DNA from: [Actinomadura] parvosata subsp. kistnae
GTDB lineage: Bacteria > Actinomycetota > Actinomycetes > Streptosporangiales > Streptosporangiaceae
Direction: 5' to 3'
NCBI RefSeq assembly: GCF_900323885.1
Contig: NZ_OOHJ01000022.1
Location: forward strand, 124,001-188,000
Length of the DNA stretch: 64,000 nucleotides
Numbering within the stretch: the first letter of the stretch is position 1; the number at the start of each line of letters is the position of its first letter. The translations under genes were made by a program, and so were the position numbers. This document shows positions 41,909 to 49,917 of this stretch, piece by piece. The notes below the pieces were generated by a model. The model did not search any database, was not told the DNA's origin, and saw nothing but the letters and a program-made list of their open reading frames with translations.

Positions 41909-42985
41909 GTGACGGAACAGCTCCGCACCTCCACCCGTGACCTGGAAGAACTGCGGAAACGCGCCACCGTCTGGCTCCGCTCCCGGGTCGGCGCGGACGC
42001 CACGGTGTCCGAGATGTCCAGGCCGTCGGAAAACGGGCTGTCAAGCGAGACCCTGTTCTTCACCGCCACCTGGGACGGGCAGGGTACGCGCTGCGTAGCG
42101 AGGCTCGCACCTGCGGTGGAAGCCGTTCCGGTTTTCCCCTCGTACGATTTGCGGGCCCAGTTCCACATCATGCGCCTGGCCAGGGAAAAAGCTGGAATCC
42201 CAGCGCCCAGGGCCCTCTGGTTCGAGCCGGACCCCGAGCCGCTCGGCACCCCGTTCTTCGTCATGGAGCGGGCCGAGGGCGAGGTGCCGCCCGACGTGAT
42301 GCCGTACACGTTCGGCGGCTGGCTGCACGACGCCTCCCCCGAGGACCAGCGCCGGCTGCAGGACGAGAGCGTGCGGCTCCTGGCGGCGCTGCACCAGACC
42401 GCGTTCACCCCGGAGGAGCTGGCCCCGTTCGGGGCCGCCGGGCTGCGCGCGCACGTCGAGGCGCAGCGCGCCTACTACGCATGGGCCCACGGCGAGTGCC
42501 GCGTCCCGCTGCTGGAGCGCGCGTTCGGCTGGCTGGAGGAGCACTGGCCGGACGACCCCGGCCCCGACGTGCTCACCTGGGGCGACGCCCGGATCGGCAA
42601 CGTGATGTACCAGGACTTCACCCCCGTCGCGGTGCTCGACTGGGAGATGGCCGCCGTCGGGCCGCGCGAGCTGGACCTGTCATGGATGATCTTCCTGCAC
42701 CGCTTCTTCCAGGACATCACGGTCGGCGCGGGCCTGCCCGGCATGCCCGGGTTCATGCGCCGCGAGGACGTCTGCCGCACCTACCGCGAGCTGACCGGCT
42801 ACGAGCCGCGCGACCTCGCCTTCTACGAGATGTACGCGGCCCTGCGGCACGGCGTCATCATGGCCAGGATCTGGCACCGCAGGATCCACTTCGGCGAGCT
42901 GACCATGCCCGACGACCCCGACGACCTGGTGCTGCACCGCGCCACCATCGAGGAGCTGCTCGGCGGCTACGAGGCCGCGTCGTAG
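41909..42985 (+). CDS. Phosphotransferase family protein (APH/ACAD10-like)
   Basis: 358 residues with the aminoglycoside phosphotransferase-like kinase fold. The catalytic loop is LTWGDARIGNVMY (H-x-D of the family replaced by W-G-D) and the metal motif is AVLDWEMAAVG. The substrate helices include MDLSWMIFLHRFF-like residues. The ACAD10-type subgroup is linked to acyl-CoA dehydrogenases and acts on hydroxyacyl substrates, so resistance to antibiotics is unlikely. GTG 41909 follows GGGAGG. The 3' end overlaps the convergent response-regulator gene by 19 bases. Confidence 0.82.
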   Translation: MTEQLRTSTRDLEELRKRATVWLRSRVGADATVSEMSRPSENGLSSETLFFTATWDGQGTRCVARLAPAVEAVPVFPSYDLRAQFHIMRLAREKAGIPAPRALWFEPDPEPLGTPFFVMERAEGEVPPDVMPYTFGGWLHDASPEDQRRLQDESVRLLAALHQTAFTPEELAPFGAAGLRAHVEAQRAYYAWAHGECRVPLLERAFGWLEEHWPDDPGPDVLTWGDARIGNVMYQDFTPVAVLDWEMAAVGPRELDLSWMIFLHRFFQDITVGAGLPGMPGFMRREDVCRTYRELTGYEPRDLAFYEMYAALRHGVIMARIWHRRIHFGELTMPDDPDDLVLHRATIEELLGGYEAAS

Positions 42986-43635
42986 ACCAGCAGCGCCACC
43001 TGCACCCGGTTGTTGAGCCCCAGCTTGGTGAGGATGCGCGAGACGTGCGCCTTGACCGTGGGCACGCTCATGTAGAGCTCGCGGCCGATGTCGGCGTTCG
43101 ACTTGCCCTGGCCGACGGCCATGGCCACCTCGCGCTCGCGCTCGCTGAGCCGTTCGAGCAGCTTCCTGGCGCGCTCGCCGCGCTCCTCGCCCGGCCCGCC
43201 GCCGTCGGAGACGTGCGTGATGAGCTGCCGCGTCACCGCCGGCGACAGGATCGGCTCGCCCGCCGCCACCTTCCTGATGGCCTGCACCAGGTCGCCCGGC
43301 GCGATGTCCTTCAGCAGGAACCCGGCCGCCCCCGCCCGCAACGCCCGCAACACCTGCGCGTCGGCGTGGAACGTGGTCAGCACCACCACCTCGGGCGGCT
43401 CGGACGTGCGGCGCAACGTCTCGGTGGCGGTCAGGCCGTCGATGCCGGGCATACGGATGTCCATCAGCACGACGTCGGGCCGGTGCTCGCCCACCAGCGG
43501 CGGCACCTCGGACCCGTCGGCCGCCTCCGCCACGATCTCGATGTCGGCCACGCCGCCGAGGATCATCGACAGCCCGGCCCGCACCATCGCGTCGTCGTCC
43601 ACGATCAGCACCCTGATCGGCCCGTCACCCGTCAC
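42967..43635 (-). CDS. NarL/LuxR-type response regulator
   Basis: 222 residues. Receiver domain: acidic pair in VLIVDDDAMVRAG, phospho-Asp in VLMDIRMPG, Thr in VVLTTF and Lys in FLLKDI. C-terminal LuxR helix-turn-helix: LSEREREVAMAVGQGKSNAD and YMSVPTVKAHVSRIL. It is the partner of the histidine kinase encoded just upstream. GTG 43635 overlaps the fifth mini-ORF of the repeat array, so translation may depend on ribosomes arriving through that array. Confidence 0.9.
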   Translation of the reverse strand: MTGDGPIRVLIVDDDAMVRAGLSMILGGVADIEIVAEAADGSEVPPLVGEHRPDVVLMDIRMPGIDGLTATETLRRTSEPPEVVVLTTFHADAQVLRALRAGAAGFLLKDIAPGDLVQAIRKVAAGEPILSPAVTRQLITHVSDGGGPGEERGERARKLLERLSEREREVAMAVGQGKSNADIGRELYMSVPTVKAHVSRILTKLGLNNRVQVALLVYDAAS

Positions 43636-43662
43636 GCCGCGCTCCCCCCGTTCCGTCCCCGG

Positions 43663-43806
43663 TCATGCCCCGCTTCCCCGATCCGTCTCCGCCGTCATCC
43701 GCCACTCTCCCGATCCGTCTCCGCCGTCATCCGCCACTCTCCCGATCCGTCTCCGTCGTCATCCGCCACTCTCCCGATCCGTCTCCGCCCGTCATCCGCC
43801 GCTCTC
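43663..43806 (-). repeat. 32-bp tandem repeat forming a chain of ATGA-overlapping mini-ORFs
   Basis: On the minus strand four units carry GGGAGAG, six bases, ATGACGGCGGAGACGGAT and then the next unit. ATGs lie at 43795, 43762, 43730, 43698 and 43666 (spacings 33, 32, 32, 32), and the response-regulator GTG at 43635. Most units read MTAETDRESGG then TGA, and each TGA overlaps the next ATG as ATGA. The 32-base period equals 12 codons less the 4-base overlap. The unit equals the kinase's own end (ETERESGG, TGA) fused to a regulator-like start (MTGDG). Confidence 0.85.
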
Positions 43807-45066
43807 CCGTTCCGTCTCCGCCGGCCACGGCAGCCAGGCGCGTACCGAGAACTCACCCTCCGGCGTCGGCCCGTGCTCCAGCCGGCCGCCCGCCAGCTCC
43901 GCCCGTTCGGTCAGGCCGATGAGGCCGGCGCCGGCGCCGGGGAGGCGCGCGCCGTGCCGCACCGCACCCTGGCGCGCCATCAGCGGGTTGCGGACCTGCA
44001 CCGACAGCCCCTTGCCCGGGGCGCCCTCGACGGTGACGGTCACCGGGGCGCCGGGCGCGTGCTTGCGCGCGTTGGTGAGGGCCTCCTGCACGATGCGGTA
44101 GAGGTTGCGGCCCAGCCCCTCGGGGGCGCCGTCGGCGCGCAGGTCGAGCCGGACGTCGAGGCCCGCGTGCCGGCACTCCTCGACCAGCGCGGGCAGGTCG
44201 GCGAGCGTGGGCTGCGGCCGGTCGGGCACCGCGCCCTCACCCGCCTCCCCGCCGCTCCCGTCGGAGGCCGAGTGCCGCAGCACGCCGATCACCTCGCGCA
44301 GGTCCTGCAGCGCCAGGTGGGCGTTGGTCCTGATGGCCCCGGCCGCCCTGGCGATCTCGCCCGGCGGCGCGTCCGGCCGGAACTCCAGCGCGCCCGCGTG
44401 CAGGCTCAGCATCGAGATGCGGTGCGCCAGCACGTCGTGCATCTCCCTCGCGATCCGCTCGCGTTCGAGCCGCTTGGCCTCCTCGGCGGCGCTGTCGGCG
44501 CGCTGCCGCAGCGACCAGACGAGCTGCCGCCTGGCCCTGACCACGATGCCCCACGCGAACACCGTCAGCACGAACGCCAGGCCGAGCGCCAGCGCCCACG
44601 TGCGGTCCTCGTCCGTCTGCGGGCGCAACGCGACATAAGGGGCGAGCGTGACCAGACCGAGCAGCGTGATCGGGCCGGAGATCTTGAACGGGCGGTGCAC
44701 CGCCACCGTGAACAACGCCACCACCGACGCCCCGCCCACCAGGTCGAGATAGGAGGACAGCAGCGACGTGACCACCGCGAACCCGACCGGCCACCTGCGC
44801 CGCAGCCACACCCCCGCGCACGCCAGCGCCCCCGTCACCTGCTCCACGAACAGCAGCGCCTCCGGCTGGCGCTGCGCCTCCAGATCCATCAGCGACAGGA
44901 AGGTCAGGCCGCAGGCGAACAGGAACATGAGGATGTCGACGATCCAGTCGCGCGTCGAGCGCCGCACGCGCCCGCCCGCGCGGCCGTCGCCCAGCAACAC
45001 CGACGGCAGCGCCCACCGGTATTCCTGGGCGATGGCGCCGTCTCCCCGCAGTTCCGTCACGTTCAT
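43792..45066 (-). CDS. Sensor histidine kinase, HisKA_3 type
   Basis: 424 residues: an N-terminal region with five or six membrane helices (about 35-175), then the dimerisation box REMHDVLAHRISML with the phosphoacceptor His, N-box YRIVQEALTNARKHA and G-box GAGAGLIGLTERAELAGGRL. It senses an unknown signal and phosphorylates the NarL-type regulator downstream. ATG 45066 is used; longer in-frame starts run into the divergent membrane-protein gene. The C-terminal ETERESGG is the first unit of the repeat array. Confidence 0.88.
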   Translation of the reverse strand: MNVTELRGDGAIAQEYRWALPSVLLGDGRAGGRVRRSTRDWIVDILMFLFACGLTFLSLMDLEAQRQPEALLFVEQVTGALACAGVWLRRRWPVGFAVVTSLLSSYLDLVGGASVVALFTVAVHRPFKISGPITLLGLVTLAPYVALRPQTDEDRTWALALGLAFVLTVFAWGIVVRARRQLVWSLRQRADSAAEEAKRLERERIAREMHDVLAHRISMLSLHAGALEFRPDAPPGEIARAAGAIRTNAHLALQDLREVIGVLRHSASDGSGGEAGEGAVPDRPQPTLADLPALVEECRHAGLDVRLDLRADGAPEGLGRNLYRIVQEALTNARKHAPGAPVTVTVEGAPGKGLSVQVRNPLMARQGAVRHGARLPGAGAGLIGLTERAELAGGRLEHGPTPEGEFSVRAWLPWPAETERESGG

Positions 45067-45171
45067 CGAGGTTAGGGCCTTCCAAGGGTGCGGCGACAGC
45101 GACCAAAGTCGGTGTCCTTCTCGACCAACGGCGGACGCGGGCGCCCCGGCCTCCGGGCGAGGCTGGACGGC

Positions 45172-45399
45172 ATGCAAGCGGTGCTGAGGGTGTCCGGCTG
45201 GCTGCTGCTCCTGCAAGGGGTGGGCGGCCTGCTGAACACCCTGCTCGGATGGTGGCAGTGGGCCCGTGCCCTGCTCGTGGTGGACCTGCTGCCGGTGTTG
45301 AAGGGATATGAGGTGTTCGCGGCCATCGTGATGGGGGTGCTCGGCTTCGCGCTGCTCGCCGTCGCCGAGTCCCTGGAGAGAGCGGAGGACGGCGAATGA
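45172..45399 (+). CDS. Small membrane protein
   Basis: 75 residues with two hydrophobic helices (LRVSGWLLLLQGVGGLLNTL and EVFAAIVMGVLGFALLAVA) and an acidic tail. ATG 45172 puts the first helix near the N-terminus. Its stop overlaps the next start as ATGA, so it belongs to the PH-domain operon. No family recognised. Confidence 0.65.
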   Translation: MQAVLRVSGWLLLLQGVGGLLNTLLGWWQWARALLVVDLLPVLKGYEVFAAIVMGVLGFALLAVAESLERAEDGE

Positions 45400-45941
45400 A
45401 CGCGACCCGGCTGCGGCCGCCGCGCCACCAGGTGGACCCGCGGGCCGTCGCCTGGTGGACGGTCCAGTGGCTCATCCTCATGGTGCCCGTCGCGGGGGCC
45501 GGCGTGGCCGCCTACTGGTTCCTCACCGAACGGCCCGGCTGGCTGGGCGCGGTCGTGGGGGTGTTCGCGGCGGGCTGCCTCGGGCTGGCCCTGGTCGCGC
45601 CCCGCGCCTCCTACCGGGTGGAGCGGTGGGAGGTCACCGACGAGGCCGTCTACATCCGGAAGGGGTGGCTCACGCACACCTGGCAGGTGGCGCCCATGTC
45701 CCGCATCCAGCGGGTCGACACCGCGCGGGGGCCGGTGCAGCGACTCTTCGGACTGGCGGACGTGACGGTCACCACGGCTTCGTCGGCCGGGGCCATCAAG
45801 ATCGAGGCCCTGGACCACGAGGTGGCGGCGCAACTCGCCGACCGCCTCACCACCCTCACCCAGGCAACCCGGGAGACGCCACGTGAACGGCCCCTATGCC
45901 TCGGGAGGGGCACACGACCCGGGAAGGGCGGACGGCCCTGA
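45396..45941 (+). CDS. Bacterial PH domain membrane protein (YdbS-like)
   Basis: 181 residues: two membrane helices at about 22-65, then a bacterial PH (bPH2/DUF304) domain with YRVERWEVTDEAVYIRKGWL, SRIQRVDTARGPVQRLFGLA and VTTASSAGAIKIEALDH. YdbS/YdbT pairs are of uncertain function in envelope stress or lipid handling. The last 20 residues overlap the next gene's start in another frame by 59 bases. Coupled to the upstream small membrane protein by ATGA. Confidence 0.83.
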   Translation: MNATRLRPPRHQVDPRAVAWWTVQWLILMVPVAGAGVAAYWFLTERPGWLGAVVGVFAAGCLGLALVAPRASYRVERWEVTDEAVYIRKGWLTHTWQVAPMSRIQRVDTARGPVQRLFGLADVTVTTASSAGAIKIEALDHEVAAQLADRLTTLTQATRETPRERPLCLGRGTRPGKGGRP

Positions 45942-47853
45942 GGGCGCGCACAACCCGAGAGGGACGCACGACCCGGCAGGCGCGCACGAGGTGGCGGGCG
46001 GCGCACCCCGTCCCACGGGCGGTGCACGTGATGCGGGAAACGGCGCAGGCCACCCGACAAGCTGGACGCCTGATCGGGGAGGCCAGGTGCCCGACGCGGG
46101 CAACGGTGGAGTTGCCACGGGCGGCACGACCCGCTGGGCGAACGGCCAGCCCAGCGCGGCGGGCGGCCCGCACGGCCTGGCGAGCGGCCCGCACGGCCCG
46201 AACGGCGGTGCGCATGGTGCCGAAGGGCGTGTGTCCGGGCCGGAGGGCGGGAGTCTGTGGCGGGGAGGCGGCGGGGCCTGGGCGGTCGGCGACGCGTCCC
46301 GGCCAGGGGCCGACGCGGCCTCGTCCTCCCCTCCCCAAGGGACAGCAGCCCGTACGGGCGTGAGCGGGCCGACGGAGTGGCGGGGGTTGGCGGCGCGGAG
46401 TTTGTGGGCGTCCGGGGTGAAGTCGCTGGCGATCGTCGCGGGGGCTTCCGCCGGGCTGGTGCGGTTCCTGGCGGGGCGGGACTGGCCGGTGGGTGGCGTG
46501 GTGGCCGCCTGCGCGGGTGCGGCGGTGCTGATCGTGGCCGCCGTGGTCGCGTACGACGTGCTGCGGCTGCGTGCCACGCGCTGGCGGCTCACTCCGGAAC
46601 GGCTGGAGCTGCGGTCGGGGATCACCGTCCGGCAGCACCGGTCGATCCCGCGCGACCGGGTGCGGAGCGTGGACCTGCGGGCCGATCCGGTGAACAGGTT
46701 GTTCGGGCTGACCGTGGTCAAGGTGGGCACCGGGGAGCGGGCGGAGGACGGCGCGGAGCTCGCGCTCGACCCGTTGAGCAGGCACGACGCCGAGGCGTTG
46801 CGGCGCACGCTGCTGCACCAGGGCGAGGAGGCCGAGGAGGGTGGCGGGCCGCTGGCGGAGCTGAGCTGGGCGTGGATCAGGTACGCGCCGCTGTCGGTGT
46901 GGACGTTCACGGGCGCGGCCGTGGTGCTCGGCACGCTGTACAAGGCGCTCGACTCGTTCGGGCTGAAGGGGTTCACGACGCGGCTGGCGGTGGAGGGGTG
47001 GGCGTGGCTGACGGCGCGGCCGCTGGTGACCGTCCCGCTGGTGCTCGCGGTGAACCTGCTGGTGGGGGTGGTCGGCGCGGCGCTGCTGTTCGCGGAGTCG
47101 TGGGGACGTTACCGGCTGGAGCGCGAGCCCGGCCGGCTCCGGCTGCGCAGGGGGCTGCTGACCAGTCGTTCGCTGACGCTGGAGGAGCGCAGGCTGCGCG
47201 GGGTGGAGATCGGCGAGCCGCTGCTGCTGCGGCTGGGCGGCGCGGCCAGGCTCCGGTCCATCGCGACCGGGCTGGGCAAGCGCGCCGACGACGAGACCGA
47301 GGACGTGGCCGCCCTCACCCCGCCGATGCCGCGGGCCGTGGCGCTGCGGGTCGCCACCGCGATCACGGGTGCCGGGCTGCCCGCGCTGGCGGCGCATCCG
47401 CCGGCGGCCAGGCGCAGGCGGCTGGTGCGCGCGCTGGTGACGGCGGCGCTGATGATGTTCGTGATCGTTGCGGTGGCGGCACTGGACCGGGTGGGTGCCG
47501 GGCTGGGCGGCTGGGTGTGGCTGGTGCCGGTGGCGGTGCTGGCGTACGGGGTGTGGCATGCGGTGGCCGGGGCCGCGAGCCTCGGGCACGCGCTGACCGC
47601 TCGCCATCTGGTCGCCAGGAAGGGTGCGGTGGTCAGGCGTACGGTGGCGCTCGATCGCAGGGGCATCGCGGGCTGGACGTTCACCGAGTCGTACTTCCAG
47701 CGCCGCGCCGGCCTGCTGACGGTCTCGGCGACGACGGCGGCGGGACGGGGTCACTACGAGGTGCTGGACGTGGGCCGCGGCGGCGGCCTCGACCTGGCCG
47801 CGCGGGCCGTTCCTGGGCTGCTGGAGCCGTTCCTGACCCGGGAAAAGCAATGA
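45883..47853 (+). CDS. Bacterial PH domain membrane protein with three PH units (YdbT-like)
   Basis: 656 residues. Residues 1-165 are a Gly/Pro/Ala low-complexity leader with repeated GAHDP- and GGPHG-like units. Then come pairs of membrane helices alternating with three bPH2 domains: RWRLTPERLELRSGITVRQH, RYRLEREPGRLRLRRGLLTS and ALTARHLVARKGAVVRRTVA. This is the YdbT architecture and partners the YdbS-like protein upstream. The GTG at 45883 gives a long disordered N-terminus; a later start near residue 160 cannot be excluded. Confidence 0.8.
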   Translation: MNGPYASGGAHDPGRADGPEGAHNPRGTHDPAGAHEVAGGAPRPTGGARDAGNGAGHPTSWTPDRGGQVPDAGNGGVATGGTTRWANGQPSAAGGPHGLASGPHGPNGGAHGAEGRVSGPEGGSLWRGGGGAWAVGDASRPGADAASSSPPQGTAARTGVSGPTEWRGLAARSLWASGVKSLAIVAGASAGLVRFLAGRDWPVGGVVAACAGAAVLIVAAVVAYDVLRLRATRWRLTPERLELRSGITVRQHRSIPRDRVRSVDLRADPVNRLFGLTVVKVGTGERAEDGAELALDPLSRHDAEALRRTLLHQGEEAEEGGGPLAELSWAWIRYAPLSVWTFTGAAVVLGTLYKALDSFGLKGFTTRLAVEGWAWLTARPLVTVPLVLAVNLLVGVVGAALLFAESWGRYRLEREPGRLRLRRGLLTSRSLTLEERRLRGVEIGEPLLLRLGGAARLRSIATGLGKRADDETEDVAALTPPMPRAVALRVATAITGAGLPALAAHPPAARRRRLVRALVTAALMMFVIVAVAALDRVGAGLGGWVWLVPVAVLAYGVWHAVAGAASLGHALTARHLVARKGAVVRRTVALDRRGIAGWTFTESYFQRRAGLLTVSATTAAGRGHYEVLDVGRGGGLDLAARAVPGLLEPFLTREKQ

Positions 47854-47916
47854 GCCGCGAGATCCCCCACGGTTTGCCCATGCCCCTGTACTGGACAAAC
47901 ATGATCGCGCGGCTCA
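47851..47916. terminator. Bipartite 66-nt hairpin between convergent operons
   Basis: Outer stem TGAGCCGCGAGATC / GATCGCGCGGCTCA (13 of 14 pairs) and inner stem GTTTGCCCA / TGGACAAAC (8 of 9), joined by a 7/2-base internal loop and an 11-base terminal loop. The first three bases are the PH gene's stop codon. A terminator is the simplest function. Confidence 0.55.
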
Positions 47917-48052
47917 GGTGCTTGCAGACATAACGCTATTTGTCCCGCTTGCAACCGGGTTGCAGCCGCATTAACCGTTGCCACAAATCGTGAGTCAGAG
48001 TCACGATAGGCGGGACGCCGGGCGTGCGCGGAGGGGCGCCGCGCGGCATCGA

Positions 48053-48078
48053 CCGGGGCGCCTCTCCTGGCGCCCCGG
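48053..48078 (-). terminator. Terminator of the kinase/sensor operon
   Basis: CCGGGGCGCC, six bases, GGCGCCCCGG: a perfect 10-base-pair stem 52 bases beyond the last stop of the operon. Nothing else is seen in the gap 47917-48129. Confidence 0.6.
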
Positions 48079-48129
48079 CCCTGCCCAGCCGAAGGCCCCG
48101 CCGGTCGCGAAGGCCCGAAGGGTACGAAC

Positions 48130-49829
48130 CTACCCGGCCGACTTCTCCAGGTACGCCTTGATCACGGTGAGCGCGCCGGCCATGGCTTCCTTCTCCGGCA
48201 TCATCACCACCTCGGGCGAGTTGGTCGCCTTGTCCTTGGGCCGCTGGTGGCCGCTGTAGTCGACCTGGATGACCACCGGCCCCTTGCGCACGATCACCGA
48301 GCCGCTGGAGGCGGAGACCTCGCCGCTCCTGCTCTGCACGTACTGCTGGTACGCCTGGTCGCCCAGCCCCTTGACGTCGGTCAGCGCACCCCAGGTGATG
48401 CCACCGATGGAGGACTTGGCGGTGGTCTTGGTACGCCCGTACTCGCTGGCGTAGAACGCCTTGGCCGCGGCCTCGTCCGCCGCCCCCGCCCGGTTCGTGA
48501 AGCGGTGCACGGTGATCAGCACGCTGCGGATCTTCGTGACGCCGGGGCCGCCGGACAGCTCGCGGTTGAGCCAGCGGCACTCGGTCTGGGTGTCGGCGCC
48601 GGCCGCGGTGCCGCGCGCCCGCGTGGCGGGCTGGGGCACGAGCCGGGTGGCCGTCTCCGTGACGGCCTGGCACTCGGCGGGGAAGGAGGCGAGCACGGTG
48701 GGCGACGGCGTCGCGCTGACGGTCGGCGAGACGGTGGCGGCGGCCGACGGCTCGGCCTTGGCGAGCACACCGGGGTTGCTCGCCTGCCAGGCCGCCACGC
48801 CCTTGGCGAAGTGCCCGATCAGGCCGCTGACCTCGCGGATGGCGTTGGCCTCCGTGACCGCCTGCGCGCTCTCGTTGCTCAGGATCTGGGCGTCCTTGCG
48901 CTGCTGGCCCGCCTGGAACTTGACCTCGATCGTCATGTCGCCGACGCGGGCGTGCGCGGTGCCGAACGCGTACCAGAGCAGCTTGCCGTCGCGGCGCCAG
49001 GTGTACTGGGCGAACGCGGCGTCGCCGACGCCCTGGACGTCCTTGACCGGGGAGACGTACTCCTTCTCGTCGGGGTCGAGCGACGGCTTGGCGGTCTCGC
49101 CGTACTTGCCGCCGCGGTACTCCATCTCGTACGACGTCTGCGCCATCGCCCGGCCGGTCTTGGCGCCCTCGCCCTTGTGCTGCTCGACCTTGACGTCGAT
49201 CTCGCGGCTGCGCCAGAACTCGCCGAACGAGATGCGCTGGTTGATCCAGTTGCAGCCGAAGTTGACCGTGTAGTCGCTGTCTCTGGACGACCTGGAGACG
49301 GTCGCGCCGGGCACGAGCCGCTCGGCCTCCTCCTTGGGCAGCATGGCGCACACGTCGGGGGCCTTGGCGGCGGACGCGGGCTGCTGGGCGGGCGACGACG
49401 AGCGGGTGCCGGACGGGGCCGGGCCGCCGGAGCGCTGGCCGTACAGGAGGTAGGCCCCTACGCCGCCCGCCGCGACGAGCACGACGAGTGCGGCGGCGAG
49501 GGTGGGCATGAGCCAGGCCGGCCGCCGCTTCTGCGGGGGCTGCGGCATGGGCGGCACGGTCGGGGGCAGGTGGGGCGGCCCGCCCGGGTACCCGCCGGGC
49601 GGCGGTCCAGGCGGCCCAGGCGGTCCAGGCGGCATGGGAGGCATGGGAGGCATGCCGGACAAATACGGCCCCCAGACGGAGGCGGCCCAGCAGGTGACGG
49701 GCCAGCAGGTGACGGCCCGGCAAGCGGCGGCCCGGCAAGTGGCGGCCCAGCGGGTGGCGGTGGCTGAGGGGGCCGGCCCGGCGCCTGGTAAGGGTTGGTG
49801 GGCGGCTCGAACTCGCTACCGGGGTTCAC
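48130..49829 (-). CDS. Membrane protein with two DUF3558-like extracytoplasmic domains (one apparent frameshift)
   Basis: N-terminal proline-rich cytoplasmic region (MNPGSEFEPPTNPYQAPG start in one frame, PPMPPMPPGPPGPP in the next), a single membrane helix (LMPTLAAALVVLVAAGGVGA) and two exported domains. Each domain starts with a Cys segment (DVCAMLPKEEAERLV; AECQAVTETATRLVP), has a second Cys-x-Trp (GCNWIN; ECRWLN) and a GVGD-like turn (VQGVGDAAFAQ; VKGLGDQAYQQ). One base missing in the CCCCC at 49679-49683 joins the frames into 567 codons. It has no kinase domain but shares its domains with the two kinases upstream. Confidence 0.78.
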
Positions 49830-49917
49830 GCGGACTCCTGAGGTTGCCCTGACTTGCGGGGAGACATGCTAGTCACGCCCTCCGCAAGGCGCCTACAGCA
49901 TCTCTGACCGGCATGTC

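Noticed and set aside
41909-42985. Aminoglycoside resistance kinase
   Set aside because: The fold is shared, but the sequence fits the ACAD10-like group better and the usual H-x-D catalytic motif is replaced; a resistance role is not supported.
43663-43806. CRISPR array
   Set aside because: The 32-base units are contiguous without spacers and no cas gene is present; the 21- and 42-base arrays were rejected for the same reason.
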